Positions 21,757-32,762 of a DNA stretch of 64,000 nt are shown here, in pieces (the first letter of the stretch is position 1; every line of letters begins with the position of its first letter). The stretch comes from Selaginella moellendorffii (lineage: Eukaryota; Streptophyta; Lycopodiopsida; Selaginellales; Selaginellaceae): the NCBI RefSeq assembly GCF_000143415.4, contig NW_003314286.1, positions 1,110,239 through 1,174,238 of the forward strand. The letters are read 5' to 3'. The position numbers were made by a program, and so were the translations under genes. Under the pieces are notes generated by a model. It was not told the DNA's origin. It did no database searches and worked only from the letters and a program-made list of their open reading frames with translations.

Positions 21757-22250
21757 TTAGTTCCAACTCCCAGGATCAACTCCCTTCGTCGATGCTTGGC
21801 TCATGTCGTGCCGCCGCACGGCCTCCTTGAGCTTTCTCTGATGCTCTCGAAGCGAGTGATACATGACAAGTGCCACGACCTTTCCAGAGTCGAGATCACG
21901 AGCCTTGTATACGTTACTGTAAGTTCCTTGTCCAATCTGCAATGATAAGAAACGTTCCCATAAAATCTTTGCTGTCCTTAACCTTGTCAAGCTTTTCGAA
22001 AGAATCAACATCCAGCCTTTGATCGCCTCGCCAGCCACCGCCATCCGCGGCGACCTTGGGGAAGGATTTGGATCCTGTGCATGGATCCTGTGCAGCCTCG
22101 CCCGGCGCTTGTCCATGCTCCTGGCTTTGGATCTCTCGAACACGATCCAACTCGATGCTCGTAGATAAATGCGCAGCTGTGGCCGCGAGTAGGATTTGTC
22201 GTTGGGACTTTCCTGCGATCAGGACGACTTTGCGCAGATAGGTGCGCTGT
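21757..22250 (-). pseudogene. Internally deleted CDK-like kinase (copy A)
   Basis: The minus strand carries the 5' part of the kinase gene (KARSMDKRRARLH, AVAGEAIKGW) and the ATP-loop exon (IGQGTYSNVYKARDLDSG). This is joined directly after KVVAL to the C-terminal exon (HQRKLKEAVRRHDMSQAS). Everything between is missing: the catalytic lysine partner, HRD loop, DFG motif and most of the tail, about 3 kb relative to the intact gene at 26,143-28,745. The MGC start is also lost. A short frame still spans the join, but it cannot be a kinase. Confidence 0.88.
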
Positions 22251-22486
22251 GGAGACTAGCTTCTTCCTTGATTGCAGCTCCTAGCTGCGGCAGCTCATTC
22301 CCATCCATTGGAATCCAACGCAGCTCCTCGGATTCTCGAGCGGGCAAGCGCTTCTCCCAGCTCCCGGAGCGCCGTAAAGAGTGACATCTAGACTGCAAGA
22401 CAGCATTCGCAATACCGCCGCCATCTCCTACCTGTGATGGCACACGCGTAGGCAATAGGAATTCACGCCCGGTACGTACTCCGTAG

Positions 22487-24917
22487 TTAATTTAATGGCA
22501 TTTTCTCCTGCTTCAACCGTTTGCGCCCGGCTTTCTGCTTGGCTTTCATTTTAGCAGCTTCAGCTTCCATTAAACCGTTGAGTGGAATTGCTAGAATCAG
22601 GTCGGGTGTGCTGGGGAACTTCTTCCTCGAGGACGCATCTGGGATTCCGTACTTCTCTGCAATGTCCTGCAATTCCGCTCTGAGAAACATCCCACGGTAT
22701 TTCTGTTTGTCGGCCAGCTGCTCATCCAGTTCGTTCTCTCTCTGCTTCTTCCTGGCCTTCTTTTCGTTTGCAAGCCTCTCCCTCAATTTGCCCAACTCCT
22801 TTAGCAGCGCAATTTCCTCCTCTGTCAACCGCAAACACCTGTCAAAAGCAATCTCTGCTTTTGTGTATGCAACTGTGCCGTCGTCCTGCTCATAATGCGT
22901 CACCAGTTCCTTCGCTTCCTTGTTCTTAGTGCCCTTAGTCTTCTCCGGAGTTCCTGAAACATAGCAAGTTAAGAAAAGCCAAGAAAAGATTCCTAGGCTA
23001 CCTTTCTTCCTGGATGTCGGCTTGTTAGTCTTCTCCGGAGTTCCTGAAACATGCGGGGTCATTAGACAAGAGAAGCCATAATTAAACTACGTTACCTTGT
23101 TCTAACGTCCTGTTTTCCTCGTGCTCCTCCGACGGAAGAGAAGTCGGCTTCGGGCAGACGTACACATAATATAGCTTGAAAGGATCAGTAAGGATTGTCC
23201 ACTGTATAAATTCTTCTCGACGCACGAACTTAAACTCTGTACTTCTGTGAGCTCCGGGGTTGAGGCACACCTGAACGAACCAGAAGTGTAGCATTCCATG
23301 CCCGTCCTTCCAGACAAGCAAGCCGTCAACGTACTTGAAATTAAACGATCCTGTCATGTAGAAAACCTTCTCGTTCGTGTTCAAGTCGCTGGCGGTTATC
23401 AGCTTCGGCTTGCCAGATAAACTTTCAACCCGATCCGCCCGGTAGTTGGTGCCTCGAAAACAGAAGCCCTCGTCCAATACAGCCTCTGCTACAATCCCCT
23501 CGCATATGTATCCTACTTGGGGCCAAACGGTGTTCCTTTCCTTCAGTAGCTGTTGAAGGAGCGCACGCATCTGCGGAGTTCGGTACACATGGCTCTCCCT
23601 CCTTAACAAACGCATCTGGAGATCGAGTTCCCGGATAAACGGAGTGCAAGGAATCGAAGACTCCTGGCCGGCAATAGGGAGAAGAAATCCGTCCACGAGG
23701 TCGGGCTGCTTCCGCATTGACTGGAAATTTTCATCCTCCCTGAATAACGAGACAACCTCACTCCAGTCGCAAGCATCAGCAAGGAATTTATGGCCGGGTG
23801 GCAAACAATGAGCTGACGAAACTATCTCAGTCGTAGACCTAGAGGGTACCTGCCAACGAAGAAACAATTAGCTGAAACATAGTTGATGACCACATACCGG
23901 CCCAGTTTCAGTCTTCCGCTTCAATACCGCCATCGCGAGCGGATTCTCAACTTTCCGCTTGTTGGAAGCAGCACCAGTTATTGTCTTCACGTACTGCGCA
24001 CATTTTTCCTCGAGCAAGTACAAGGACATAGGATGTCTCCCAGCAAGATGGTCCACCACAGCGACACGGTCAGGATTCTCTCGGAGCATCGGGCCGAGAA
24101 TTTTACAAGTCGTGAGAAATGTATTGTACTCCTCCTGCAGTAAGCAAGATAATGACGATACGCGAAGAAAAATCTATTTTACCGAGGTGAAAAGACAATT
24201 GAAATGCTCGTTGATATGTGTTACGTCCACCCGAGTTACGTTGCGCGAAAATGTCTGGAACCTGTGAGTAGACCACTTGTAAAAGACATCTAGCCAGCGG
24301 CTGGCTGCCTGTGCATCTTCTGTATCCTCCAAACGCCTAGGTGAACCGTCCTTGTGTGACTTATCGTAGCGTTCTGCGCCATCAACCAAGAGAAAGAACT
24401 TCTCATTCTGAACTCTGATTTTCAGAAAAGCATCCAGGCTGTCAGGGGAGTCAATAAGCCCAATCTTCTCGACAGCTTCGGCGTCATCGCTGAAGGCGAA
24501 GTAGAGTGCGGCCGTAATCTGTGGGACGAGAGGGGCCATCGCATCTAAGTACCAGATGCATATGATCCTGAGTTTCGGAATCTGGGCCGAGATAAGCAAG
24601 ATTGCCAAGGCCCGCAAAAAGCATGATTTCCCTGAACCCTTTACGCCACTCAAGGAAACTACGCATGAGACATCCAAGGCTGGGTTCTCCCCAATCTTTT
24701 CAACAAGACGCGAAAGTATCTTCCCGTATTCCTGCCGAGTTACAAAATCGAAGACCTTAGACGGCCTCGTGCCTGTTCTAGACCAGGGCAAACCGGGGAA
24801 TGGCAGAGACGCAACGATCTCACCTGGCCTTGGATCGACTAGCTTCCTGAAGTTCTCGTCCCCAAGGGCAATGATCATCTGCTTGATTTGCTCCGCTCGC
24901 ACCGCATCCGCTGCCAT
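22487..24917 (-). CDS. P-loop NTPase fused to a nuclease-like region (Crinkler/RHS-like)
   Basis: A 744-residue model from five exons (minus strand): 24917-24183, 24134-23898, 23849-23096, 23043-23002 and 22953-22487; all phases agree. Residues 91-98 are a Walker A (GVKGSGKS) and 176-182 a Walker B-like LLVDGAE. Residues about 498-519 (YVDGLLVW, then LHFWFVQVCL) resemble the restriction-endonuclease-like domain that follows the NTPase in Crinkler-type proteins. The C-terminal 110 residues are charged and probably coiled coil (EEIALLKELGKLRERLANEK). Exons 4 and 5 begin with the same 19 bases, coding GTPEKT, so one arose by duplication. It sits exactly between the two halves of a segmental duplication. 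Function in plants is unknown; the family call is by pattern, not search. Confidence 0.6.
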
Positions 24918-25063
24918 TCGGTTGAAACCTTAATATGATATACTTCACGAAGACTAGGTCTCAACTCCAGAGAGCAGTTCCTTCGAGGCCCTGGCAAATT
25001 CTCTTAAGAAAATCGCTTTCTGATTAAGATGGAGCTAAGTGAATTTCTGGCACTCCTTACATT

Positions 25064-25112
25064 GTGAGCCAACAGGGAGGAAAGAAGAGCTTTTCCCTAA
25101 GCACCCGGGAAG
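25064..25112 (+). pseudogene. Remnant of the 3' end of the Lys-rich gene (copy B)
   Basis: GTGAGCCAACAGGGAGGAAA and following bases match 19,991-20,045 of the intact gene (GCGAGCCAACAAGGAGGACA) with a few changes. It marks the left edge of duplication copy B. Confidence 0.75.
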
Positions 25113-25222
25113 AGTACAGTTTCAAGAATATTTAGGGTTCCCGGGAATCTAAGCGCGGACCATCTTTTTATAATAAGTCGTCGTTTTAAGAACATTAAAG
25201 GATCGAGCGATCGCACTGATAG

Positions 25223-26042
25223 ATGATAGCAGCCTGGTGGTGGGGCAGCATTTCTGGAATGCAATGGTGCGGTCCTGTTCAGGGCTCCAACAGGGAGAAG
25301 ATTGTACAGAAGTTAAATGATTTCGTTTCCAGGGATGCTACTACAGCCTCCGAGAGTCCAGCCTTCGCTACTCTCGGCGCGCTTCATTTCTATCCTTTTT
25401 AGTTCATCCTTTCAAGCCTCCACATCAGTAGGATCTTTGATTTTTTTTCCAATCCAATGGTTTGCGTTTTATTGCTAATGCGATCTTCTCAGCACAGCGT
25501 TCCATGGTTATCAAGTTTCACGAGCGTATCTCTTACTGCCTTTTAGGTGCCAATCGATGCGTGCATGGTCGGTGCTCTACATTCGGCCTTTCTTCAGCTG
25601 ATACTCTTTTCTTTCTTTCCTTTTAGTGTAAAATTCCAGGCCGCGGACATTACCGGTGGAACTTCTCTAATGCCGCAACAAGCGGGTTCGCTGTTAGAGA
25701 GTATTTGAGAAAGTTGGAACTTGTTCTTTCTTAGGCACGGTGGATTCACAGTGGATTACACTCAAGGCAATTCATCCAGCTCCCCCGGAGTGGATTTTCT
25801 GGCCTCGTAAGTAGAAGAGAAATAAAACTTCAATCTCAACTTATAACAAACATTCTTTGCAGCCGCTTCTGCCACAAATGCACGATTATCAATCTTCTGC
25901 AAGCAACATAGAGAGTGCTCAACTTGCGGGTAAGTCAAGACTTTTGTGTACTTTGTCTTTTCCATCTCCTGACGCAAGGGGAAAAAAATTACAGCTCAAG
26001 CTTTGCTAGCAGCGGCACGAAGCGCAAGACGCCCGCCTCGTG
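25223..26042 (+). pseudogene. Degenerate TFB4 (copy B)
   Basis: Matches the intact TFB4 at 20,253-21,707 but is broken. The ATG exon is not preserved, exon 2 has lost part of VVVLLDTSL, and exon 3 plus the start of exon 4 are deleted (CTCCAACAG is joined directly to GGAGAAGATTG). Later exons carry deletions, for example in the MNAIF and FTVDLH blocks. The last exon (SSFASSGTKRKTPAS) is almost unchanged. It cannot encode a working TFIIH subunit. Confidence 0.88.
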
Positions 26043-26142
26043 ACTCTTACACAGAATACAACACTGGTGGTGGCCGACCTCCTGCTGCGGTTTTGGTGGT
26101 ATTAGATCCGACTCCCAGGAAGGGAAAGACAAGTACCTGGAA

Positions 26143-28745
26143 TCAACTCCCTTCGAGGTTGCTCTTCTCGGCCGATGCTTGATTCATGTCGTGCCGCCGC
26201 ACCGCCTCCTTGAGCTTTCTCTGGTGCTCTTCAAGTAGCTCTTCGATGTCTACTGGGGCAGAGAAGCCGGGACGAAGCAGCGGGCCAGAGTGATACATGC
26301 GCTCCTGAGGATCATAGCCCTGCAAAGCAAAAGTATTTAAGTACATTCACAAGCAGCCGATATGACAATGTTACCGCTGGAGTCGGCTGAGAATCTCTCG
26401 CTCCAAACGCTCCGTCCTTGGCCGGGGCCTCGGGAAGATTTGGGGGCCCACGGAACACGTCCGAGCGCCGGGAGTCGAGCTCGTGTTTCCTGTCGGCGGC
26501 CTTGAGCACGCTCCGCAAGTTGTGCTTGGAGAAGTCGCCATCCTTCCCTTGGCCTTGCTCGGCAAAAGACCCGTGCCGTGACGAGCTGCTTGTGATCCTG
26601 TCAACTTCCACTTGTCCGGTGGATGATCGCATTGCCCTGCTCGTCGACCGTTGCGGGGCCATTCTCACGTCCTCGTCTCGTTGCTTCCGGGACCAGTTGG
26701 CAGTCGCTGCTGTCGGGTTCCCAATTGGGCCAGAGCGCGATGATGCTGGAGGCACAAACTGGCGTGGTGGAACCGGTGACGTGCCCCGGACATCCGTGGG
26801 TTGCTGCCCGTATCGCGGAGCTGGAGGCTCCATGGGAAATCCAGATGCTGACTTTTCGGAAAGATACGTAAACTTTTCGCTCTTGCTCTTCGAGGAATGA
26901 GAAGACAAACGCCGTTTCTGACGGAAAAATAAAAAGTAAAAAATAGAAAAATAAAACGTGAGAAAAAAAAGAAAGAAATGCAGCCATTTATTACGAGCAG
27001 AAATTACCTGTACGGAAGCGTGAAGCTCTGCATTGGCGTCGGGCGCAGGCACGGCCCTGCTACGTTCCCTGGAGCCATGCCTCCGGCCTTCTGCAACACC
27101 ATGCTTGGCTGCTCTCTGTCTGGAATGGTAAAAACAAGCACCGCTTTAGTATAATTGGACAAAAGCACGAGGATATAATTACCTCCTGGACTCTTCATCT
27201 CTCATCTTGGCGTCAAATTCCTTGCTCGGAGGATATTTTGGTAGAACAGATGGATCGCATGGAAACGGCTTAGTGTTAAAAAACTGCATGGAAGCACTCA
27301 AGTTAGAATGTTACAAGTGCATGCATGAGCCACTTACATCTGCTTTCAGTGCTCCAGCTGCAGTTCCTCTATCAGCCGGCTCAATCGCAAGAAGAATATC
27401 GAGAAGGGCCAGTGCGGTCGAAGGGAAGTCTTTGTAAGTATCAGCGATGCAGCGTTTGTAAGGCTGCTGCGGCTTAAAAATCGTAGCGTGAGGAAGTTTG
27501 GATTTTTTCCAATACTCTTCCGATGGCGAGCCACATAGCTTAAAAATCTTGTGTAATTGCTCCACCTGTTCGATCAATAAGAAAGGCAGGCGTTACTAAA
27601 CATCGTAAAATAAAAACCAAGGAGCATACTTCCGTTCGCCCAGGCATGATGGGCTTGCCAGCCAGTAATTCAGCTAGTATACAGCCAGTGCTCCAGAGAT
27701 CCACCCCAACACTGTATTCTGTAGCACCGAGTAGTAGCTCCGGCGGCCTGTACCAGAGCGTCACAACCCGGCTAGTTAAAGCAAGGTTCTGGTAGGGGTG
27801 ATAAAACGTCGCCAATCCAAAGTCGGCAATCTTAAGAATCCCGCTGTTATCTATCAAGAGGTTGGACCCTTTGATGTCGCGATGCAGCACGCCTCTGGTA
27901 TGGCAATGATCGAGTCCTCGTATTAATTGTTGTAAGTAGCATTTAACCTGAAATCGCAAAAAACATGTAACTGAAGGAAAAAAAAAGAGAGGGTAGCTTT
28001 TGCAAACCTGTGGTTCTGTGAACATGATGCCCGGACAAGCTGCGAGCCCGGCAAGATCGTGCTCCATGTACTCGAACACAAGGTAGAGGCTGGACGACAT
28101 GCGGGAGGTAACCAGGCCTTCCAGCTTCACCACGTTTGGATGGTCGAGCCTCCTCAGTATCTGGATTTCCCGGGCCATGAACTTGACGCTCTCGGGCTCG
28201 AGGCTGTCAAAGCGGACCTTTTTGAGTGCCACGACCTTTCCAGAGTCGAGATCACGAGCCTTGTATACGTTACTGTAAGTTCCTTGTCCAATCTGCAAAG
28301 ATAAGAAACGTTCCCTCAGGCAACCATATCAAAGAAAACCAAATCCACTTGCGAGCCTTCGTACCTTGTCAAGCTTTTCGAAAGAATCAGCGCGTCGAGG
28401 AATCCAGCCTTTGATCGCCTCCCCAGCCACGGCGGAGAGCCAACCGGGCCACCCCGCGGCAACTTGCTCGCCCTCGGCCTGCTTGGGGATGACGCTTTGA
28501 CGAGGATTTGGATCCTGTGCATGGAGCCTCGCCCGGCGCTTGTCCATGCTATCCTCGCGACCATTTTGTCTCGTCCTGGCTTTGGATCTCTCCCTGTCCT
28601 TTTCCACGATCCCGTTGAGCCCCTCGAGCGTCTCGATCCTCGCAGATCCATTGAAATGCCGCAGCTGTGGCCGCGAGTAGGATTTGGCCTTGGGACTCTC
28701 CTGCGATCTCGAGGTGGAGGACGACTTTGCGCAGATACACCCCAT
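26143..28745 (-). CDS. Membrane-anchored CDK-like Ser/Thr kinase (At1g54610/IBS1-type family)
   Basis: A 714-residue protein from eight exons (minus strand): 28745-28365, 28292-28008, 27947-27630, 27565-27338, 27283-27183, 27119-27008, 26917-26375 and 26319-26143. The N-terminus MGCICAK fits N-myristoylation and palmitoylation. The kinase domain runs from residue 128 (IGQGTYSNVYKA) through VALKK, the PSTAIRE-like ESVKFMAREI, HRDIKGSN, DFGLATFY and LWYRPPELLLG to FFNTKPFPCDP. A basic, Ser-rich tail of about 270 residues follows and ends with EEHQRKLKEAVRRHD. All catalytic residues are present. By family these are plant CDK-like kinases with poorly known targets, some linked to defence priming and abscisic acid signalling. 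Confidence 0.9.
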
Positions 28746-29252
28746 TGGTGCGCTGTGGAGGAGACTCTAGCAAACAATCCCTTCTAGCCCTCTTCCAGTA
28801 GCTCTTCCTTGCTTGCAGCTCTTAGCTGCGGATGAAACCCCAGCTCATTCCCATCCATTGGAATCCGACTCCAGTGGCACCATAATCGCAGCTCCTAGGG
28901 TCGAAAAACCTAAACCCCGGGATCCTCGAGCTAAATTCCAGTAGCGGATGCTTCTCCCAGCTCCCGGAGCGCCGACGAGAGCAAGATCTAGGCTCCCAGA
29001 CAGCATTCACGACCGCGCCGTGGCTGCGCAACACCCCCGCTTCTCCAGCGCCACATCCTACCTTGGATTCTCTTTCGAGCTCTCTCACAGCGCCTTCTTT
29101 CTCATCCCTCGCCCTCGTCGATGATCGCACTGATCGATCGAAAGTTTTGCCACTGCGCAGGAAAAATAGATTTTTAAGTGTTCCCCAAATTAGGTTATAA
29201 GGGTTACTATGACGGGCGCGACGCGTCACTGACGTGTGGCCGTCGCAAGAAA
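28746..29252. promoter_or_regulatory. Divergent promoter region
   Basis: About 507 bp between the start codons of the CDK-like gene (minus) and the chloroplast-type hydrolase (plus). It is G+C-rich. The half next to the CDK recurs in copy A at 22,250-22,440. No clear TATA box was identified. Confidence 0.45.
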
Positions 29253-31327
29253 ATGGAAGCCATGGATATTTCCATGGCCTTGGCGCCCGATTGCCTGCGC
29301 AATGGCGCTGGCGCTGGAGCGATCGCTGCCGCGGCGAGGGAATTCTCGGCGAGATCGTCTTGCCGGGCGATCGGGATCCAGGTAAGTGATCGATTGCGCA
29401 GTCGTTTTAGCAGCAGGATTGTGATGACCTGATTCCAGCGGGATTCTAGACGAGGCAGCGAAGGCTGCGTTTGATTGCTAATGCTACGATCGATAGGAGC
29501 GCTGGAGATATTGCGCGAGATGCACCAGCGCCAGGTTCTCGATTCTTTTTGTGTGAATTCTTTTTCTTTTCGGTTTTCACGATCAAAACGGTTGCCAGGG
29601 AAGATTAAGATTGATCCGCAGATCTTGCAACCCGTGGATGGATTTCCAGCGCTTCCGCGGACATTTTCTATCACGTATGATTTTTCTTGCGACTGCTAGC
29701 ATCGATTTTCTTATACTTTTGGTACTATGGACAGGATTCATGGAGTTACTTTGGAGGAAGAGTTGGAAAGGTAAAATATTTCTTCGTGTTCAACTTAACT
29801 TGAGTTCTTCTTTCTCAGACTGAAGCAAGACATCAAGGGTGTGGCTGGAGTGATTGATGTTTGCTGGATTGGAGAGCTGGTCCAGGGAGGACCAAGAGGA
29901 GGCTATGTCACAGTCCAGCTTGAGCTTCAAAGCGATGCTACACTAAGGAGTGTTACGAGCGCCATTCAAGCGCTTGACAGCTCCAAGTTGCTGGTTTTGC
30001 CATATAAGAACAACTCCTGGAAATGGAGGTAAGCAACAAGCCTTGTGTTTTCGTTCGCTGTATGACGAAAGTTTTTCATATCAAGGGATTACAAGATCAA
30101 CTTTGGAGTGGCTGGGTGTGGAAATCCGATCATTCTGGTTCATGGATTCGGTAAGCGCCAGAATCAATGTGTTGTAAGTTTGATTTGCTTGTGTCTTTAC
30201 GTTTCTCTAAAGGTGGAAATGCCGGGCACTTCGGAAATCTGCTATCGTATCTAGCGGAAAACAATAAAGTCTACGCGATCGACCTCTTAGGCTTTGGTGA
30301 CTCAGAAAAGCCAAAGCAGGCTGACTACAGCCCGGATTTGTGGGCGGAACTGGTCTGCGGTGAGTTTCTTCCAGTTTTCTTAAGGCCTCCCGACATTGTC
30401 TTGGATAGACTTTGCGCAGGAGTTCACGGAAAACGGAGCTGTGCTGGTTGGAAACTCCATTGGCTCGCTCTCAGCACTCACAGCTGCCGTTAAAGGTGGA
30501 AAGAATACTGTTCGGTAAGAAAGCCGATTCCCACTAATGTCGCTTTTAAGAATGGACTTTTCGTTGTCGTAGTGGACTGGTGCTGCTGAATTGTGCCGGG
30601 GCAATGAACAGGAAAGGCTTAACTCAAGATGGTTTTTTATTGCAGCTGCTGTCGCCCGTGTTCGTAGGTGTTGAATACATACTCGCACAGCCGCGCTTCG
30701 CAAACCTTCTATTCAACAGGTCAGTGCTTTTCTCGGACATGTAGTTTCAATACTCAAGCGCCTATAGATTTCGAAGCAAGGACAACATCAGAAAGATACT
30801 CACTCAGCAAGCCTATTGCAACAAGGAATCTGTCACAGATCAGCTGGTATTTCCATCCATGTTTGCTCTTCCTTCCGCAAAGCTTTTGCTTTACAGGTCG
30901 ATATTCTCTATCATCCGTCAACCGACGAAGGGGCCGTGGACGTCTTTGTCAAAGTCTTCACTGGAAACAATCCAGGTAACTAAACAAATCTCGGTTTAGT
31001 TGTTTGATTTTTTTGTTCCAGGGTCGAGGCCGGAGAAACTTATGTCCGAAGTGGAGATCCCCGTTCTTGTCCTGTGGGGTGATCGAGATGCTTGGACCCC
31101 AGCGAACGGGCCCGTAAGTCATATGTTTTGAGCTCTTGGTCGCCAAAATCCTCATAGTTTTTTTCTCTGGATCGATTCAGGTGGCAAAGTTCTTTGTGGA
31201 TTTGGAGAAGAAGAGAAACGACGTGAAATTCTACGCGCTCGAAGGCGTCGGTCACTGCCCTCACGACGATCGACCCGAGATCGCTGCCGAATACATTCGC
31301 TCTTTCCTATCATCACTTAACTGGTAG
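29253..31327 (+). CDS. Alpha/beta-hydrolase, probably plastid-targeted
   Basis: A multi-exon hydrolase with a long Ala/Arg/Ser-rich N-terminus (DCLRNGAGAGAIAAAARE) that looks like a transit peptide. Well-supported exons: 29735-29770, 29819-30028, 30086-30150, 30213-30359, 30409-30514, 30573-30719, 30768-30846, 30897-30975, 31022-31113 and 31181-31327; an exon ending at 29674 precedes them. The oxyanion motif is LVHGFGGNAGH, the nucleophile VGNSIGS, the acid probably WGDRDAW and the histidine GVGHCPH. It resembles the group that includes pheophytinase-like and related plastid hydrolases; the substrate is unknown. How exon 1 (29253-29381, phase 0) joins the exon ending at 29674 could not be settled: TGA at 29472 closes that frame, so the true acceptor is uncertain. 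Confidence 0.8.
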
Positions 31328-31422
31328 CAACGTTTAATCTTAATTAACACACATTTAAATACTAATCTAATCTTTAAGAATATACCTCGTATCTGGCAAG
31401 AACCCTAGATCTTACTCACTCC

Positions 31423-32700
31423 ATGGCGCTCTTCTTCGTCAAGAACAATTTCTTCCTGGGCGCGTACCAGGAGGCGATCAATGCCGCCGGCAAGCTCAAG
31501 GGATTGTCCGATCAGGAGGCTGCCGAGCGCGACTACTTCGTCTACAGATCGTACATTTCCTGCGGGCTCTACCAGGTAACGAATCTCTCTCTTCTCGCAC
31601 TAGAAGATCACACAATTCGAGTGGATTGCAGATTGTTATCGATGAGATCAAGAGCTCGACCAGCGCCCTGGAAGCTGTGAGGCTGCTTGCTACATACTTC
31701 CTGGGAGAAAAGGTAAACAAAGGATTTCGAAAGAAACAAAGTAGCAGTGTTGTTCCAGGAGTCGGCAAAATCGTCTCTCAAGGACTTGTTAGCGGATCCA
31801 CTGGTTGCTTCCAACAACGACGTGCTTCTCATAGCGGGCATCATCCATGCTCACGAACAAGACTACAATGAAGCGCTCAAGTATACTCATGCTGGAGAGA
31901 CGCTCGAGCTGTAAGTAAAATATATATTTTTTCTTTTTCTCTTCTTTCGTTGGAGAAAACTTTTCTCTTCTTTCGTTGGAGAAAACTTTTGTCTTTGCTT
32001 TGTTTCTCTTTTCATTTTCTTCTCTTCTGATCGAGAGACCCTTTCTTCCAGATGCGCGCTAAACATTCACATGTACATAAAGCTGAATAGAACCGAGCGA
32101 GCCGAGCAGCAGCTAAAAGTCATGCAGCGAATCGACGAGGACCACACTCTCACGCAGCTGGCCAATGCGTGGGTCAATCTAGCGCTCGTGAGTTTTCTCC
32201 TGTCAAGATCTTCGTATAGTTTCTATAACAATCGTGTTTTTGGCCTGGACAGGGAGGCTCCAAGATTCAAGAAGCCTCTTACATATTCCAGGAGCTCTCC
32301 GAGAAGTACTCGTGGACGGTACCGCTCATGAATGGAAGGGCCGTTTGCCACATGCATATGGGCCAGTTTGATGACGCCGAGCAGCTCCTTCTAGACGCTC
32401 TCCTCAAGGTACAAAGTTTTCAAAGCTTTGTTTTTATTATCGATTGATCAAACACCTTTGCTCCAGGATAACAAGGACGCTGACACTCTCGCCAACCTTA
32501 TTGTCTGCTGCCTCCATCTCGGAAAATCCACCACTCGCCATATGAGGTAACTTTGACACTCCGTTTGCTCCAACGTTTTGCTAAGTTTTGTTTTGTTGTT
32601 TGGTAGCCAACTCAAGTCATTGCAGCCGGATCACCCGACGATCCAGCGTCAAGTCGCGGCCGAGACGATGTTCCAGCAGGCACTCCAGGCCATGGGCTAG
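31423..32700 (+). CDS. Coatomer subunit epsilon (epsilon-COP)
   Basis: A 283-residue protein from seven exons: 31423-31575, 31632-31712, 31759-31910, 32052-32187, 32253-32408, 32467-32546 and 32607-32700. It matches the plant epsilon-COP pattern: FFLGAYQEAINAA near the start, LTQLANAWVNLA, the EASYIFQELSEKYSWT block and MGQFDDAEQLLLDALLKDNK, and a short C-terminus. Length is close to the usual 285-290. The protein is an all-helical TPR-like subunit of the COPI coat, binding alpha-COP, in Golgi-to-ER retrograde traffic. The stop lies 62 bp from the stop of the convergent SOQ1 gene. Confidence 0.92.
31935..31986 (+). repeat. 26-bp tandem duplication in an intron
   Basis: TTTTCTCTTCTTTCGTTGGA followed by GAAAAC occurs twice in tandem (31935-31960 and 31961-31986) in intron 3 of epsilon-COP. 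It is a simple slippage-type duplication and makes this intron (141 bp) longer than its neighbours. Confidence 0.9.
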
Positions 32701-32762
32701 GCGGAGATACTCTCCTTTTTGTATTCCTGACATGAGATAAATCGCCAGAATCTTCTTTCCTT

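Larger units (their letters stand above)
19993..22440. repeat. Segmental duplication, copy A
   Basis: Matches copy B (about 25,064-29,060) in the same order and orientation: 3' end of the Lys-rich gene, TFB4, then the CDK-like gene on the minus strand. Copy A has lost about 3 kb of the CDK. Homology is visible in exons and introns, including the TFB4 introns and the sequence between the TFB4 stop and the CDK stop. Confidence 0.85.
25064..29060. repeat. Segmental duplication, copy B
   Basis: Same order as copy A: gene remnant, TFB4 (broken), CDK-like gene (intact). The right edge lies near 29,060, where similarity to 22,380-22,440 (GCTCCCGGAGCGCCG, CAGACAGCATTC) fades. Copy B and copy A are separated by the NTPase/nuclease-like gene. 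Confidence 0.85.

Noticed and set aside
22487-24917. Contaminating oomycete or bacterial gene
   Set aside because: Short phase-consistent introns like those of neighbours, similar composition, and flanking plant genes on both sides make contamination unlikely, though ancient transfer remains possible.
25064-26142. A second functional TFB4
   Set aside because: Missing start exon, exon 3 and part of exon 4, plus further deletions, rule out a working copy.
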